Source of the DNA: Cephalotus follicularis
Lineage: Eukaryota; Streptophyta; Magnoliopsida; Oxalidales; Cephalotaceae
Assembly (NCBI GenBank): GCA_001972305.1
Contig: BDDD01001806.1
Coordinates: 1 to 64,000, forward strand
Reading direction: 5' to 3'
Length of the DNA: 64,000 nt
Below are positions 12,391-24,842 of this stretch, one piece after another. The notes beneath the pieces are model-generated. The model saw nothing but the letters and a program-made list of their open reading frames with translations. It was not told where the DNA came from and ran no database searches. The position numbers were made by a program, and so were the translations under genes. The stretch's first letter is position 1. Each line of letters opens with the position of its first letter.

Positions 12391-13974
12391 CTGGCGCATG
12401 TACAGATGATATATTTGCCGTTGTTGGAGCAGTTTAGATCTTTGTGTGTGGAGTTGTCTGCAGAGGACAATGGTACAGTGATGGCTTCTCTTCGGGTGAG
12501 GTCAGTTTTGGTGGACCAAATCTGTGAGGCTCAGGAGATGGATTGGAGATTGGTTAAGCTCTTTAAGCAAGTCCGAGAAGGAGCTTGGAATGACTTCCAC
12601 GTCATAGGAGATGATGCTCTGATGTCTGGGCAGAGGATATGCGTTCCTCATATGGCAGAGCTTAAGAAGGATATTTTGGACAAAGCACATTATTCTGCGT
12701 AGTCTATGTATCCTAGAAGTACCAAGATGTATCGTGGACTTAAGCTTCAGTATTGGTGGCGTGGAATGAAGAGGGAAATTGCCAGGTTCATGGCCAAATG
12801 CCTGACTTGTCAACAGGTGAAAGCGGAGAGGCAGAAACCGTTATGTCTTCTTTAGTCTCTTCCTATTCTAGAGTGGAAGTGGGATCATATATCTAGACTT
12901 GGTTTCAAGTTTTCCTCTGACACGGAGAAAGCATGATGCCATATGGGTTATAGTTGATCGACTGACCAAGTCGGCTCACTTTTTGCCAGTACGGATGGTG
13001 TATAGTCTGAAACGGTTGGCTTTGTTGTACGTGGACGAGATCGTCAAGTTGCATGGAGTCCCCAGTAGTATCGTTTCTGACAAGGACCCAAGGTTCACTT
13101 CAAGGTTTTGGCAGAGCGTGCAAGCAGCGCTGGGTACGGAGTTGCAACTCAGTACAACGTATCATCCTCGACTGATGGGCAGTTCGAGTGGACGATCCAG
13201 ATCCTTGCAGATATGTTGAGAACCTGTGTGTTGGATTTCAAGGAAAGTTGGGATTCTCAGCTAACCTTGATCGAATTTGTCTACAACAATAGTTACCAGA
13301 CCAGTCTTGGTATGGCACCTTATGAGGCTTTGTATGGCAAGCGTTGTAGGACTCCGTTGTGTTGGAACGAGGTCGGGGATCGTAAGTTGCTAGGTCCTGA
13401 GATGGTACAAGACATGGTAGAGAAGGTGAAGCTTATACGAGAACGTCTTCTAGCAGCGCAGAGCAGGCAAAAGAGCTATGCTAACCAGCACTGTAAGGCT
13501 TTGGAGTTCTCCGTTGGTGATATGGTTTTCCTCCGTGTATCTCCCTACACTGGAGCGGTTCATTTTGGTAAGCGTGGTAAGCTTCGACCAAGGTATATAG
13601 GTACTTTTGAGGTTTTGAAGAGGCTTGGACCAGTGGCTTATCGTCTGGCATTACCTCCCAAGATGGCTCGCGTCCACAATGTCTTCCATGTTTCTATGCT
13701 AAGGAAGTATGTGGCAAACCCCTCTCATGTTTTGGAATCTTTGGTGGAGTTTCCAGAGGAAGAGTTGCTGACCTTAGCTTTTGAAGAGGACCTAGTGAAA
13801 GTTTTCGATCGTATGGAGCAAGTCTTGAGGAATAAGACTATCCCTTTGGTGAAGGTCCTTTGGAGGAACCAAGTAGCAGAGGAAGCTACCTGGGAACAAG
13901 AAGAGGAGATGAGGAGTCATTATCCTGACCCTTTTGGTATGCCAACAGGCAATTCTGAGGACGTAATTTCCTAA
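12391..13974 (+). pseudogene. Gypsy A integrase with C-terminal chromodomain
   Basis: The zinc-binding HHCC part is near 12640-12840 (CLTCQQVKAER). The catalytic core follows in the frame at 12899-13219 ([14 protein letters not shown] holds the second catalytic aspartate). One base missing near 13170 shifts the frame, and the third acidic residue is in the next frame ([10 protein letters not shown]) at 13108-13974. The first catalytic block near 12890 is damaged: the expected methionine codon before DLVS is missing. The GPY/F-like part and chromodomain end the protein (LVKVLWRNQVAEEATWE). Stops are at 12700-12702 and near 12855. Chromodomains steer insertion to heterochromatin. Confidence 0.88.
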
Positions 13975-13985
13975 GGTAGGGTGGA
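13973..13985 (+). other. Polypurine tract of gypsy A
   Basis: The sequence aaggtagggtgga lies between the integrase stop codon and the LTR start TGTAACTACC at 13986. Confidence 0.75.
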
Positions 13986-16758
13986 TGTAACTACCCAGGT
14001 CCAATTTGGGTATTCGACTTTGAATGTTTTGGGTCTTAGAATTTTTATTTTGGTTAATAAGAGTTTAGGCCTTGGCTTGGTTTGGGCTTAAGTGGTGTTG
14101 TGCTTTGGCTTCCCCTGTTTTGGCACGTTGGCGTTGGCGTGTGCAAGTACTGGTGGCAGGCTGTGTAAGGGAATGTAGTGTCCTGCCATGTTAGTCTCCC
14201 AACCCCCCACGTTGAGGCAGTTTAGTAGGTAAGGAGCCGTTGTAGTAGTTGTTGGTGCCAAAGGTAATTAGTTGAGAGAGTGCGTAAGTTCTCTGTGCTT
14301 TCTTCTTTCTCCTTCTTCCTTCTGAAGTTTCCTTTGGCAAAGACGAGTTGCTTGAAGAATGAGATCCTTCCGTTTGCAGAGGTGATCTCTTCCTTTCTTC
14401 GTCTTCTTTCCTCTATTTGTTTGGCAATGTTCATTCCAACCTCCCAGTTACAGTGAAGGCAGAGATGGCAATGGTGATCGTGGTGCTCCATGGTGGAATG
14501 TTGAGCGCTGTGGATGGTCTGGGTGACTATCCACGGAGGCGATCAGCTATATGCATGTTTTTCCTCTGTTTTTGTTGGAGACTGTGCTAAGGTTTTTCTT
14601 TGTTCTTGTAGCTAAGGAGCAGTATGTTGATCCTGGGCTATAGGAAGAGGTGCGGATGAGCGGATAAGTGGTGAGTGGGACATTCCTTTCTTTATTCATG
14701 AAACAGTTGAGAGTCTTAAGATGTATATTTGTCCTCTGCTTTTATGTTATTCCTTCCATGGTGTCCTTGTTCTGGGAGTCGTTTCTTCCCTATATGACAC
14801 ATTCTTTTAAGTTGATATTGATTTTCGAGCTGGTGAGCTTGAGGTTCTGGGTGATATTTCCCCTTGTTTATCCTGTTTATATATGTCATAACTTTTCCTT
14901 GATACCATGTGTTGTTGAGTATGGATACTGGATACTGAGGACCGTGGTGACCGATGGTATGTTTCTATGGGATTCCCGGTGAGAGATGGTCCTTGCGGTG
15001 ATTCGCAGACCTTCCAGTCGAAGTTCTCATACACGATTGCCAACGAGGGTGGTGCCTTGTGGTGATTCACTGGCCCCTCAGTTGATGTTCATGATTTCTT
15101 GCCTCCCAGGGGCTGTGTTTGACACTAATCAGTCAGCATCTCTGGTGGAAGGCCAAGACTTGTGGGTCTCTGTATCGATACATGGCAGGTGGTGCACTCC
15201 CTGCAAGCCTATGATCTTCTTCTCCAGTCAGGGACTGTTGAGATATTACTGTCGTGAAATCTGGCGCCAGCAGATGTATGTATGGATTATGGCCGAGGTG
15301 GTTTGGGCAAGGTGACAGGTACCAGTGTTCCTCTGATCAATTTGATCCTTGGAGTCTAGATCCTTTACTTGGGTCCTTGGGATATTTGGTATGGACAGTT
15401 GCTTTATATTTCTCTCCTTATTGTTTTCAGCATTATTGATTTTATTATCTTTTGCTTAGTATATACTCCAATAGTCTTTTGATTCTTGTTGAGTATGCTC
15501 GGGTGATGAGCCGTGCTGGATTTGTGAGCCTAGTTGTGGCATAGCCGTTGTTGTTCAGGGCTTTGTTCTCCCCTGGCGCAGAGGAATTCTTTATTTCCCC
15601 TCTCACTAGTCGTTCGACTAATCCCCTCCCAAGTTTTTGTTTTGCAGTTGAGGAAGCGGGTGAAGTCTTCCCTACGTCTGACCACGATATGGACTTGTTG
15701 CGAGGTAGACAAAGGAGTCAGCTCTTCCCCTGGTCTTCTTGGCTAGTTCCCTTCATGCATATTGAGCATACTTTTGGGTTTTGTTTTTGGGTTGTAATCC
15801 TATGTAAAACAATCATGTATGAACCTTTGGAGAATATTGGTGTATAATATTTATCTTTATGATATGGTGTTTGTCTATCCTTATCCCTGTTGATGCTTGT
15901 TATTTTAGGTTGTTTAGACCCTTCTTACCGAGCTCCAGAGGCGAGGTGTGGATATATGTTGTATTGGAGGTGCTGGTTGGACTCTGTTGACCTTAGATTT
16001 GACCTAGGTGCACGGCAGTTTTCCTCGACTGAAAGTCAGACCATCACGGTCACTACTGAGCATGTCCCTTGTCCTAAGAAATAGAAGCCAGACCACTAGG
16101 TTAGTTGGCAGTCCTCTATCGTGAGGTATGCCTGGAACCTTGGTGCGAATCCTCGGACTTGGTGTCCTCGGACTTATGTTGGTTGGTATCCCCGGACCTT
16201 GGGGAGTCCTCGGATATTTGGTGGTTGTCCTCGGACTTCAGGAGTCCTCGGACTTGGTGTGTCCTCAGGCACTTTTGGTGGTTGGCGTGCTCTTGGATCT
16301 TGGTGTGTCCTCTGGCGTTGGTGTGTCCCAGGACATTCTGGTATCCTCGGGCATTTGGTTTTCTCAGGCATACGCGGACGTCTAGTTTGTGTTGAGGCCC
16401 AGGTGCTTTGGAGTTGTTATCGAGCTGAAGAGTTGTAGCGTTTGGATCCCCAGGCTTTTGGTAGACCTGGGTGTTTGGCTGAGCACGTAGGAGGCGCATG
16501 TGGGTTCCTCGGACTTAAGTGAAACGGTGAGTTTTTACTGCTCGGGGGTTCCTTTGAGTCCTCAGCCCTTTCTTGGACACTGCGTGGTAATGCATGGTCC
16601 TTTGCCCTAGCGTTTCTGGTCGGGCTTCATTGTTTTAGACGCTTGGAGCCTTTTGCTCGACGCTTTTGTTGTGTGGTTTGTTTGGATGGTTGCTGGCAGG
16701 TGTGCCATCCCTGGCAGAGCTCATTTCCCCCGGGTGTTTTGGGAACGGGTCCTGTTAC
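13986..16758 (+). repeat. 3' LTR of gypsy A (about 2.77 kb)
   Basis: It starts TGTAACTACCC after the purine tract. It aligns along its length with LTR B (38491-41658): both have an early CTTC-rich leader, a block reading gactaatcccctc, a gaagcggg block, then a degenerate palindromic array. The end near 16758 is set by the match to the LTR B end and is degenerate (tgttac, no CA), so it could be off by tens of bases. Frames inside it (14668-15315, 16105-16499) follow repeats and show no domain. Confidence 0.65.
16150..16350. repeat. Degenerate tcctcggac array in LTR A
   Basis: The core tcctcgg or close variants starts at 16150, 16165, 16189, 16208, 16228, 16246 and 16262 and continues less regularly to about 16350. 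Steps are 15-24 bp. The corresponding region of LTR B has cccgggc-type cores. Confidence 0.75.
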
Positions 16759-16831
16759 TTTCTTGGGCATATTTATAGCCTTACTTGACCGTAAATGTCT
16801 CTGAACTGCTAACATCGTGGAGGAGGTTACT
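16759..16831. other. Short flank between LTR A and the solo LTR
   Basis: These 73 bp contain a TATA-like atatttatagcc. They probably continue, across the insertion, into 20488-20690. No gene is seen. Confidence 0.4.
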
Positions 16832-19800
16832 TGACACGACCCGTCCCACTTTTTCATACTCTTACCAATTAGCCGTACCATACTATAGACTATGTACTGA
16901 CTACACAACTTAACTTCCCAAGAGCTCACCCATCATAGCATTGCTCTCGCCCGAGCACGCTTAACCGTAGAATTTCTATGATAACATATCCATTAGACTC
17001 TCTTTATCATTCTTATTATTCTTAACCACTTATTCAAACTTGAATTCTTATAACATAGTATATTATCATACATCAATAACCATAACCCTGAATAATTTAT
17101 TTTCATACTTGACATCCATAACTCTATTATCGTTATTTCTATTCAACTTTCCTATTTCACATCATAACCATAGCAAATATCTAATTTATTTGTCCATTAA
17201 ATTGGGTGGAAATTCTGCAGAAAAACTACAAGTGTTCCCCCTAAAAATGGACTTTTCCCAAATTTTTCACCTGTAAGAAATCACGGTTTATATTTTTACA
17301 CTCCCGAAAGAGGAATCAGCAGTTCATTCTAGTTCTATTCTATTACAGGATCATCAAAATCATGTATGTCTTATCACACCACTATACAAACATAGATCTC
17401 TCAAGGGAATCAATAATTTAACACATACTAACTATTTCATATGAACATAACAAAATAACCCAAAATGCCCCAATGTATGCATGTGGAACTGACCATGACT
17501 GCCAGTGAATGGTGCCCGGCCTGTGGTCTATCTCCAAACTTGATACTATCTTACTGGATATCCACTGCTACCTCAACTGCAAAATAAATCTGGGAGAGGG
17601 TTAGTCCAAATGACTAAGTGAGTTGGGACAAGTCATTCCCTGATGCATCCATACAAACAACAGGATGCGCTGAAAGAAGTATATGCTGAAATCAAAATAT
17701 ATGCCATAAATATAAAAGAATCCATAAAAAGAACATGGCCATCAACAAGGCTTAATAATGGAAGCTAACAACTCAATACTGAAACTGAAAATGCAGTAAC
17801 TGTAATTGGATTGTAAGCTCAAATTAAACATCTGGTTAATTGCTGAACAAAAAAGTACAACTAAAGATAATACCATCTGAGTATGACAAGATCACAGTGA
17901 AATCATTGTAAAATAAAATATCATGAATCTCGGATGAAATCATCAATCAAAGGCGAGAAATATGCCCATATAATAAAAATAAATCTGGGGATGCTGGTAA
18001 AACCTTATGATCTCATGTCATCCTCAATGTAGTACCCCCTCTACCCTTGCCCGAGGGGCCTACTACGCTGCACACAACCCTACCCCCACCCAAGGGTCTA
18101 CTACACTACACGCACCCCCTCTACCCTCGCCCGAGTGGCCTACATACAAAACATCTGAATATCATCTCATATCATGTCATGAGCTCATCATATCTCATAT
18201 CATCATCATATATGATCAACCGTATGCAATCGTCCTCATGCACCAGTGCAATATCTCATGTCCCCACCATATCTCATATCCTCACCATGTCTCATGGCAC
18301 TGCTATATCTCATGTCTCAGTCATATCTCATATCTCGCACAAGGGGCCGGCGTATCTCAACGTACAGACCTTGGCCCTCGCCGAGAAACTCACTGTAACC
18401 ATCATACCTCGCACGAAAGGCCGGCATATCAATGCATGGACCCTAGCCCTCACCGAGGAACTCCATGTCTCAGACTAGTGATATGGTATGTCAAGTGAGT
18501 AACAGACCTCGGCTGCACTCACACTCAGCATACCATCATAGACAATAGTATGCTGCAGATCCAGGTTTGGAACCCGGGGGTAGTTCCCATATAACACCCC
18601 ATCATAGACCAATGGGCATGCTAAGGAGAGTGGCCATCGAACGTACACCTCACCCTATACCATTATTACAGTCATAGAAAACATAATACTCAGCATCAGA
18701 GTACAAAGCACGGTATCAATGATACATAAAGAAAAACAGGAAGATGACCTAGTCACCCAGAGTCGATTACATAACAGTCAATAACAAGCTCAAACATAAG
18801 ATATATTGAATTCAAATCCCAATTAAATCATCAATAAAAAAAGGGCACATATCAACAGAAGTCTCAAAGACAAAAGAAATAAAGGAAGGGAATGTCCCAC
18901 TCACTGATTTACTGAACTCAGCTATTGCTTACTAACCCCGCGATCCTCCGGATTAGAAACAGGATCCGCGTCTACAATGTCACCATATAACAATACCAAT
19001 AAGTATTCTTTCCATGCTTAAACAATATAAGATGCATAAATGCACATATAAGCTACATAATAGCCATATCCCTCATACTAACACTTATTAGTATCTCGAT
19101 ACGTCTATGAATCTCAAGGATACATTAACATACCATTCTCATATATTCTCTTAGCAACTTGTAATTCATTTTCAACATCTTCACATAATCTCCTTACCAT
19201 TTATTACTCTCATCTTAATTCATTAACACCATCACTAATCACTACTCAACACATTACTAAAATCATTTATCGTTAGAACCATAGAGATAATATTACCTCC
19301 ACTTCATTAAACACATCACTAATTCTAATAGTCCATAAATACCTTCAATTTCTTAATCCAAATACTTACTAACCTTTTAATTACCATAATGCTAATTAAC
19401 CCATACTCACTCATTCTCTTATCAAACTTCCATGTTCTTCACATATAACAAATTATTTCAATATATATCAACCCTTAACCTACAGTAATTCCAACCTCAA
19501 CACACATACCATTCTTCATAACTTATCACCATTTATATTTATGTACTATCATAATCATAATCAAGCCTTCATTATTCCATCTAAATATTCAATTAATCCA
19601 TTAATTAGTACTAGTAACCCCAAATCACACGTTTCATACTTTAATTTACTATCACATAACATCACTAAAAAAAATCAGCCTTCCTTTGCTCTCATGAAAC
19701 CCAAAATTAAAGAAGAATAAAGGAGAGATTAAGCCATGATAAGAACTTTAATTCCCACACGATTTCATCCATATAATATAATGAATTCATCCTCTCTATA

Positions 19801-20487
19801 ACATCTATAAAAAAAAATCTGAATATTTAAAGAAGAGAAAGGATGATAAATCCTTATACAAGATGCTTCAATTCTTATCAATTATCATCTAACATACAAA
19901 TTCAATCCATTATCTTTCTCAAATCCGAACCTATGAGTTAATACAACATACAAACTGTAAAATGATGGAGAGGAGATACCGTTTTCTAGCTTCCTTTGTA
20001 AGCCTTAGAAGTTTGTAGAAGGTTGGAGAGTGATGGAGCTTGGGCCAACTGTTAAGGACAAGAAATGAAGGCAAATTTGGGCCAAAAACATGTAAAACTT
20101 GGCTGGACTTATGGGATAAATGTTTAGGCCAAAATTTAGCAAGATTTTGGGCTTAAAAGATTATAATTTCAGCTAAGCATAAGCATAGTAAGGATTGGGC
20201 CAAAAATTTGCAATATAACACAATTAAATTGGGCCCCTATACAAGAAATCCATCCATCATAAAAGAATTAAAGTTTTGGACTTAATTCCCATAAGTTTAA
20301 CACCTAAACGATATCATAACTTAGCCCAATAATAAATCCTAATCAACTTCATCCATTATAGGCTCTAATTTGCATAGCCCAAAATAAAATTAATGCATCC
20401 TTTAAATAAGTCACCAAAGCCATAAATTATTATACCAGGCATGCACTCATAAAATGCATACTTAAAAATATAACACGGGGTGTTACA
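16832..20487 (-). mobile_element. Solo LTR (3.66 kb), minus orientation
   Basis: On the minus strand it begins TGTAACACCCCGTG (at 20487) and ends GGGACGGGTCGTGTCA (at 16832), a typical gypsy LTR pair. The flanks are ttact (16827-16831) and ttgct (20488-20492), a 5-bp duplication with one mismatch. The inside is AT-rich with no domain. The plus-strand frame 18007-18498 comes from a repeated ctcatatc region and is not a gene. Confidence 0.75.
18155..18345. repeat. Degenerate catatctcat repeats
   Basis: Many copies of (at)catatctcat(at) with cc and gt variants lie in the solo LTR. They are flanked on both sides by a repeated cccctcgcc(c)gag block (about 18040-18140 and 18365-18450). Confidence 0.65.
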
Positions 20488-20689
20488 TTGCTGGTCCCTT
20501 GGATTGGGCCAGGATTCTCGGTCATTTCCATATTTTTGAATTGAGGAGTTATCTCCCCATTATCACTACGATCTTGGGCAATTTGCCCATGTGTCTATGG
20601 CTCCATGTGACACGTGTCAGTGCCTTATTTATATAAGAATTTTTTCATATCAGATGCCCCCCTGGTCCTTATTCTCTGGACTTTGTAGA
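20488..20689 (+). promoter_or_regulatory. Promoter-like block: palindromic G-box and TATA
   Basis: GACACGTGTC at 20609-20618 is a perfect palindrome with a CACGTG core. It is followed by tatttatataag at 20627-20637, a good plant TATA box. A decayed plus-strand ORF follows from about 20690. The block would drive the accessory ORF opposite to the Tat gag. The evidence is motif-only. Confidence 0.4.
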
Positions 20690-21215
20690 GGAGGAGGAGC
20701 ATTTATGAGGTGGTCTTGCTTGAGTAGGTCTTTGATGCTCAATTGAGCCCATTTTGGCTTACAGGCTTCTCTCGCTTTTAGGGAGTCAAGTAGACTAGCT
20801 ACTCTTGAGGAAAGATGCTTTGGTTGGGGTTGTGGAAGACTTCAAGGCTTCGGTCGAGTTTTAAGGTGGCTGCTCTTCATTCTGAGGTTCCTTTGACTTT
20901 TATAAATTGTGATTCAGTGGGAGACTTTGACTTTCTTCCTGAAAAAATAGAGGCCGAGGAGGTAAGAGTTGGCCTTGCCCTGATAGAGAATAGAGGGTAG
21001 AGCTCCCAAATCTGACTGTCCCATCCTCTACGGGTGATGTTGAAGAGCTTGCTTCCTCTGCTCCTGATTCCCCTTCCTCTAAGCTTGCTTCAGAAACTGT
21101 TGTTGCTCCTCTACCAGAGGATGTTCAGGACCCTGCGGGTGATGTTGAAGAGCTTCCTTCCTCTGCTCCTGATTCCCCTTTCTTGTATTTGCATTGTACC
21201 TTTGTGTTTTTGTAA
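20690..21215 (+). pseudogene. C-terminal remnant of a Tat accessory ORF
   Basis: One frame near 20815 reads VVEDFKASVEF; another (20815-21000) gives FINCDSVGDFDFLPEKIE. After a frameshift, an acidic Ser/Pro-rich tail follows with the repeat GDVEELASSAPDSP (twice, second copy with P for A) before a stop near 21213. A polyadenylation-like tail (aatgcaataaaa) lies at about 21230-21242. This resembles the C-terminus of the plant 'putative gypsy-type transposon' proteins often encoded antisense in Tat elements. That assignment is from memory of the family and is moderate at best. The N-terminal two-thirds are missing. Confidence 0.45.
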
Positions 21216-21559
21216 TTCTTACTCTTTCAATGCAATAAAACATAATTTTTTTGTTTCATTTAGTCCGGTGTCTCCAAACTTTCTTTTGTACTAGCTTGAT
21301 ATTGTTCAGACCATGTTGCCTGAGCTTTTTAGCACCCATGGGGACACTTGTATCAAAGCGCTTAACCAACGAGACTTGTCTTGATATTTGCTAGTTCTTT
21401 TGTGTTCGTAGATCAAGGTATGTTTAAGATCTGGTCTGACAAGTTCCTATGCGCTTGCAGACCAGCATTTGTTTTGTAGCCAAGACTCCGTTTTAGGACT
21501 CTTTAGGCTTTTTGGGCTCAGAGAGCTGCGTTGCCATATTAAGGCCCTGCTCTAAGATA
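21216..21559. other. 3' flank of the accessory ORF
   Basis: It has no coding frame. It holds a polyA-signal-like aataaa at about 21235 and unrepeated sequence leading into the minisatellite. Confidence 0.4.
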
Positions 21560-22425
21560 TTTAACTGCTCCCTTATATGCACTTTGGCTAGGAGTCCTTG
21601 AATAAGCTTGTATTAAAGTTTTGAAAGAATCTGCTTCAGACATGGAGAGCTATGGTCCTGTATCAAGGGCCTGCTCTGACTGCTCCCTTGGGAGTCTTTG
21701 AATAAGCTTGTATTAAAGCTTTAAAAGAGTTTGCTTCAGACTTGGAGAGTTGTGGTCTTGTATCAAGGGCCTGCTCTGATTGCTCCCTTGGGAGTCTTTG
21801 AATAAGCTTGTATTAAAACTTGGAGAGCTATGGTCCTGTATCAAGGGCCTGCTCTGATTGGTCCCTTTGGAGTCTTTAATAAGCTTGTATTAAAGCTTGG
21901 AGAGCTATAGTCATGTATCAAGGGCCTGCTCTGATTGCTCCCTTGGGAGTCTTTGAATAAGCTTGTATTAAAGCTTGGAGAGTTATGGTCCTGTAACAAG
22001 GGCCTGCTCTGATTGCTCCCTTGGGAGTCTTTGAATAAGCTTATAGTAAAGCTTGTAGAGCTATGGTCCTACATCAAGGGCCTGCGCTGATTGCTCCCTT
22101 GGGAGTCTTTGAATAAGTTTGTATTAAAGATTGGAGAGCTATGGTCCTGTATCAAGGGTCTACTCTAATTTCTCCATTGGGAGTCTTTAATAAGCTTTTA
22201 TTAAAGGTTGGAGAGCTATGGTCCTGTATCAAGGGCATGCTTTGACTGTTCCTTTGGGAGTCTTTAATAAGCTTGTATTAAAGCTTGGAGAGCTATGGTC
22301 CTGTATCAAGGGCATGCTTTGATTACTCCCCTGGAAGTCTTTGAATAAGCTTGTATTAAAGCTTAGAGAGCTATGGTCCTGTATCAAAGGCCTACTCTTA
22401 TTGCTCCCATGGAAGTCTTTTCTTA
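21560..22425. repeat. Minisatellite, about 79-bp unit
   Basis: About ten units share gagtctttgaataagcttg, a block gagagctatggtcctg and tatcaagggcctgctctga. The first units are about 100 bp (with an extra ttgaaagaatctgcttcaga block) and later ones 77-83 bp. This fits a tandem repeat region of a Tat element. Confidence 0.9.
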
Positions 22426-22935
22426 CGGGAACTGTTGAAGGCTGTCCAGAGATTTAAGGACGTGAACATTGAACCTCATGCTCTGACTGCTCCCTTGGAA
22501 GTCTTTTATTGTGGACCTGTTGAAGGCTGTTCAAAAGTTTAAGGACATGAACATTGAACCTCATAATATGACTGCTCCCTTGGGAATCTTTTATTATGGA
22601 ACTGTTGAAGGATATTCAAAAGTTTAAGGGCGTGAATATTGAACCTCTTGCTCTGACTGCTCCCTTGGGAGTCTTTTATTGCGAGAACTGTTGAAGGTTG
22701 TTTAGAGATTTAAGGACATAAACATTGAACCTCCTACCCTTACTGCTCCCTTGAGAGTCTTTTATTGTGGGAACTGTTGAAAGCTGTTCAGAGGTTTGAG
22801 GACGTGAACATTGAACCTCCTGCTCTGACTGCTCCATTGGAAATCTTTTATTATGGGAACTGTTGAAGGTTGTTCGGAGGTTTAAGGATGTGAACATTGA
22901 ACATCCTGCTCTGACTGCTCCTTTGGGACTGATTC
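22426..22935. repeat. Minisatellite, about 86-bp unit
   Basis: About six units share ggaactgttgaaggctgttc, a block aaggacgtgaacattgaacc and ctctgactgctcccttggga. The last block is shared with the 79-bp array, so the two arrays are related and adjoin. Confidence 0.9.
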
Positions 22936-22969
22936 TTGTGTTAAAGAAACATCATCTTTATTGAATGGA

Positions 22970-24842
22970 CTCAACATTTCTACATTTTTTACTCTTCACT
23001 GACATGATTTCTCTGTTGATGACCTCTACTTGGCCATTGCCCGCGGCCTCTCTGGGGCAAAGTTTCTCTTTTTCTGCCTGGTCGGGTCCGTGTTGGATCT
23101 ACATTGAGTTTCTCTTCATGAGGGAAACGTACTACCTCCAAATTCGACTCTGACAAGGGTATCACCTCCTATTCTCCACCAATCTTTAGCCTTTTTCCCT
23201 CCGCGTGTTGTTGCACGAAAAAGGTATGCCTTGCATAGGCCTTTCTAACCCGACTGTGATCGCCTCCAAACGCGATCCCTCCAAAATTTGTGTGTATCAC
23301 ACCTCTAGGTTGTTGCTCCTCTCCCGGCTATAGAGCTTCTTCTCTGCGTTCCCTTCTTCCCTGGGGAGCATCTCAATCGACATACTTCCTCAGATGACCT
23401 TTGCAGATCCGATCCTCTATCTGATTTTCTAACTGCATACACTCCTTCATATCATGCCCTTGATCACAGTGGTATCGGCAATACTTACTAGAGTCCCTCT
23501 TGTCTGCCAGGGATCTCAACAGAGCTGGCCATTAGATCAGAACTGTTTCCTTCTCCACTACAAGGATTCTGGTCCGCGTCTCCAAGAGAGGGGCAAAAGT
23601 ATGATAATTGGGGATTGATGATCCTTTATTTGGTGAGTCCTCCCTCTTTGAGAGTTTGTGCCTCATGTCACCTTCCGTTAGCTCTGGCCACCCTTTCCTC
23701 TTCTCCTTTCTAGCTGCCAGACCCTCCACTGTATTTACATACTTTTAAGCTCTTCTAAGGCGGTCTGCCATATATAGGGCAGGCTTTTTCATCAGGGAGA
23801 AAGTGAAAGCAGAATTGTCTCTCAATCCACTATTCAAGGCTGCCAGAGCAAAGGAAGGCTCCAGGTCCTTTACCATCTGAGATTTCATGTTGAATCAAGT
23901 CAGGTAGTTTCTGAGGGATTTATTTTCCCTTGCACCACGTTGATCAGATGATTAGAGTTCTTTCTCTGGGTGGTGCTGTTAAGGATTTTTGGGTACGAAC
24001 ATCTCACTGAATTGCTCAAAGTTCACCTTTGTCCTCGAGGGCAACATGGAGTACCACGTCTGAGCTATACCCATTAAGGTCGTCGGAAGTCCTCGACAGA
24101 GGACTGATTTTGAAGCTTGGTGCACTAGCATGATATGGGTGTAATACCTCACATGTAGTATCGAGTCAGAGGACCTGTCATATTCTCTGAACGTCAAGAA
24201 CCTGAACCCTCTCGGCATAGGCTCCCTCAGTAACTCTGGAGCAAAGGGAGTGCAGTTTATGTTCCGTACCTCTGACAGGTATCCCTTCGTCTGCTCGGAT
24301 CCTATGAGCCTTTTCTCCATCTCTTCAAACTTTTTGTTCATGGTATGTTATATGTCTTCTTGGTCCCTAGACTTGCTAGAGACCTGCAATGGACCTGCGG
24401 TTGGTCTGACCAAGTAGTCTGACCTGATCCTCGGCCTTGATTCAGTCCTACGAGATGCGTAGGAACGTACACGGGGCTCCTCTTCATCTGTGTAGTAGTC
24501 TGAGTAGTCTTCCTGCATTTAATCTTGCTCTGATAGGTCCTGATGGGGATCATAATTATATTCCCTTGCACTGCATGACTCCGATCTCAGAGATGTATCA
24601 ATCTCTGACCGCCTTGGAGGGCGCCTGGCCCCCATTTACGGGTTTCTCCTGGCCTCTTGGTTAACTAGAGGCTGTTGTAGTTCTGGGGCTGGTCGGCTTG
24701 GTCCAGCCAGATTCTGATTGGCCAAATTGTTTTCCAGCAAAGTAGTAAGTCTTCTCATCTCTTGGAGGAGCTGGTTAAATTGCTCACTGGTGAGAGGAAC
24801 TTGACCGGGAGCGGCCACAGGGTTCGTTTTCTTTGGAGGCAT
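22970..24842 (-). pseudogene. Tat-like gag and pre-protease region
   Basis: It starts MPPKKTNPVAAPGQVPLTSE at 24842. The capsid-like part is in the frame 24341-23979 (MPRGFRFLTFREYDRSSDS, WYSMLPSRTKVNFEQFSEMF). A zinc-knuckle-like CRYHCDQGHDMKEC lies near 23470-23430, then GDHSRVRKAYAR, then a pre-protease block with FPHEE near 23100. At least four stops or frameshifts break it. The family role is to form the capsid and package the RNA. The protease expected next (minus strand, below 22970) is missing. Confidence 0.75.

Larger units (their letters stand above)
8525..16758 (+). mobile_element. Gypsy A, Tekay/Del-like chromovirus, 3' two-thirds
   Basis: The order is protease (8525-8773 and 10686-11030), RT-RNase H (11061-12390), integrase and chromodomain (to 13974), purine tract, and 3' LTR from 13986. 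The gag and 5' LTR are left of the copia A insertion and outside the window. The pol order RT-RH-IN marks Ty3/gypsy, and the C-terminal chromodomain places it in the chromoviruses. It is split by copia A and by the solo LTR at 8774-10685. Confidence 0.85.

Noticed and set aside
16105..16499. Overlapping ORFs of 85-127 aa on both strands
   Set aside because: They are produced by the tcctcggac array of LTR A: several frames stay open because the repeat has no stop codons.
15890..16832. Host gene with TATA boxes near 16780
   Set aside because: The TATA-like block has no open reading frame downstream. The sequence is LTR and a short flank.
18007..18498. 163-aa and 143-aa ORFs
   Set aside because: They are low-complexity His/Ser/Tyr-rich translations of catatctcat repeats inside a solo LTR.
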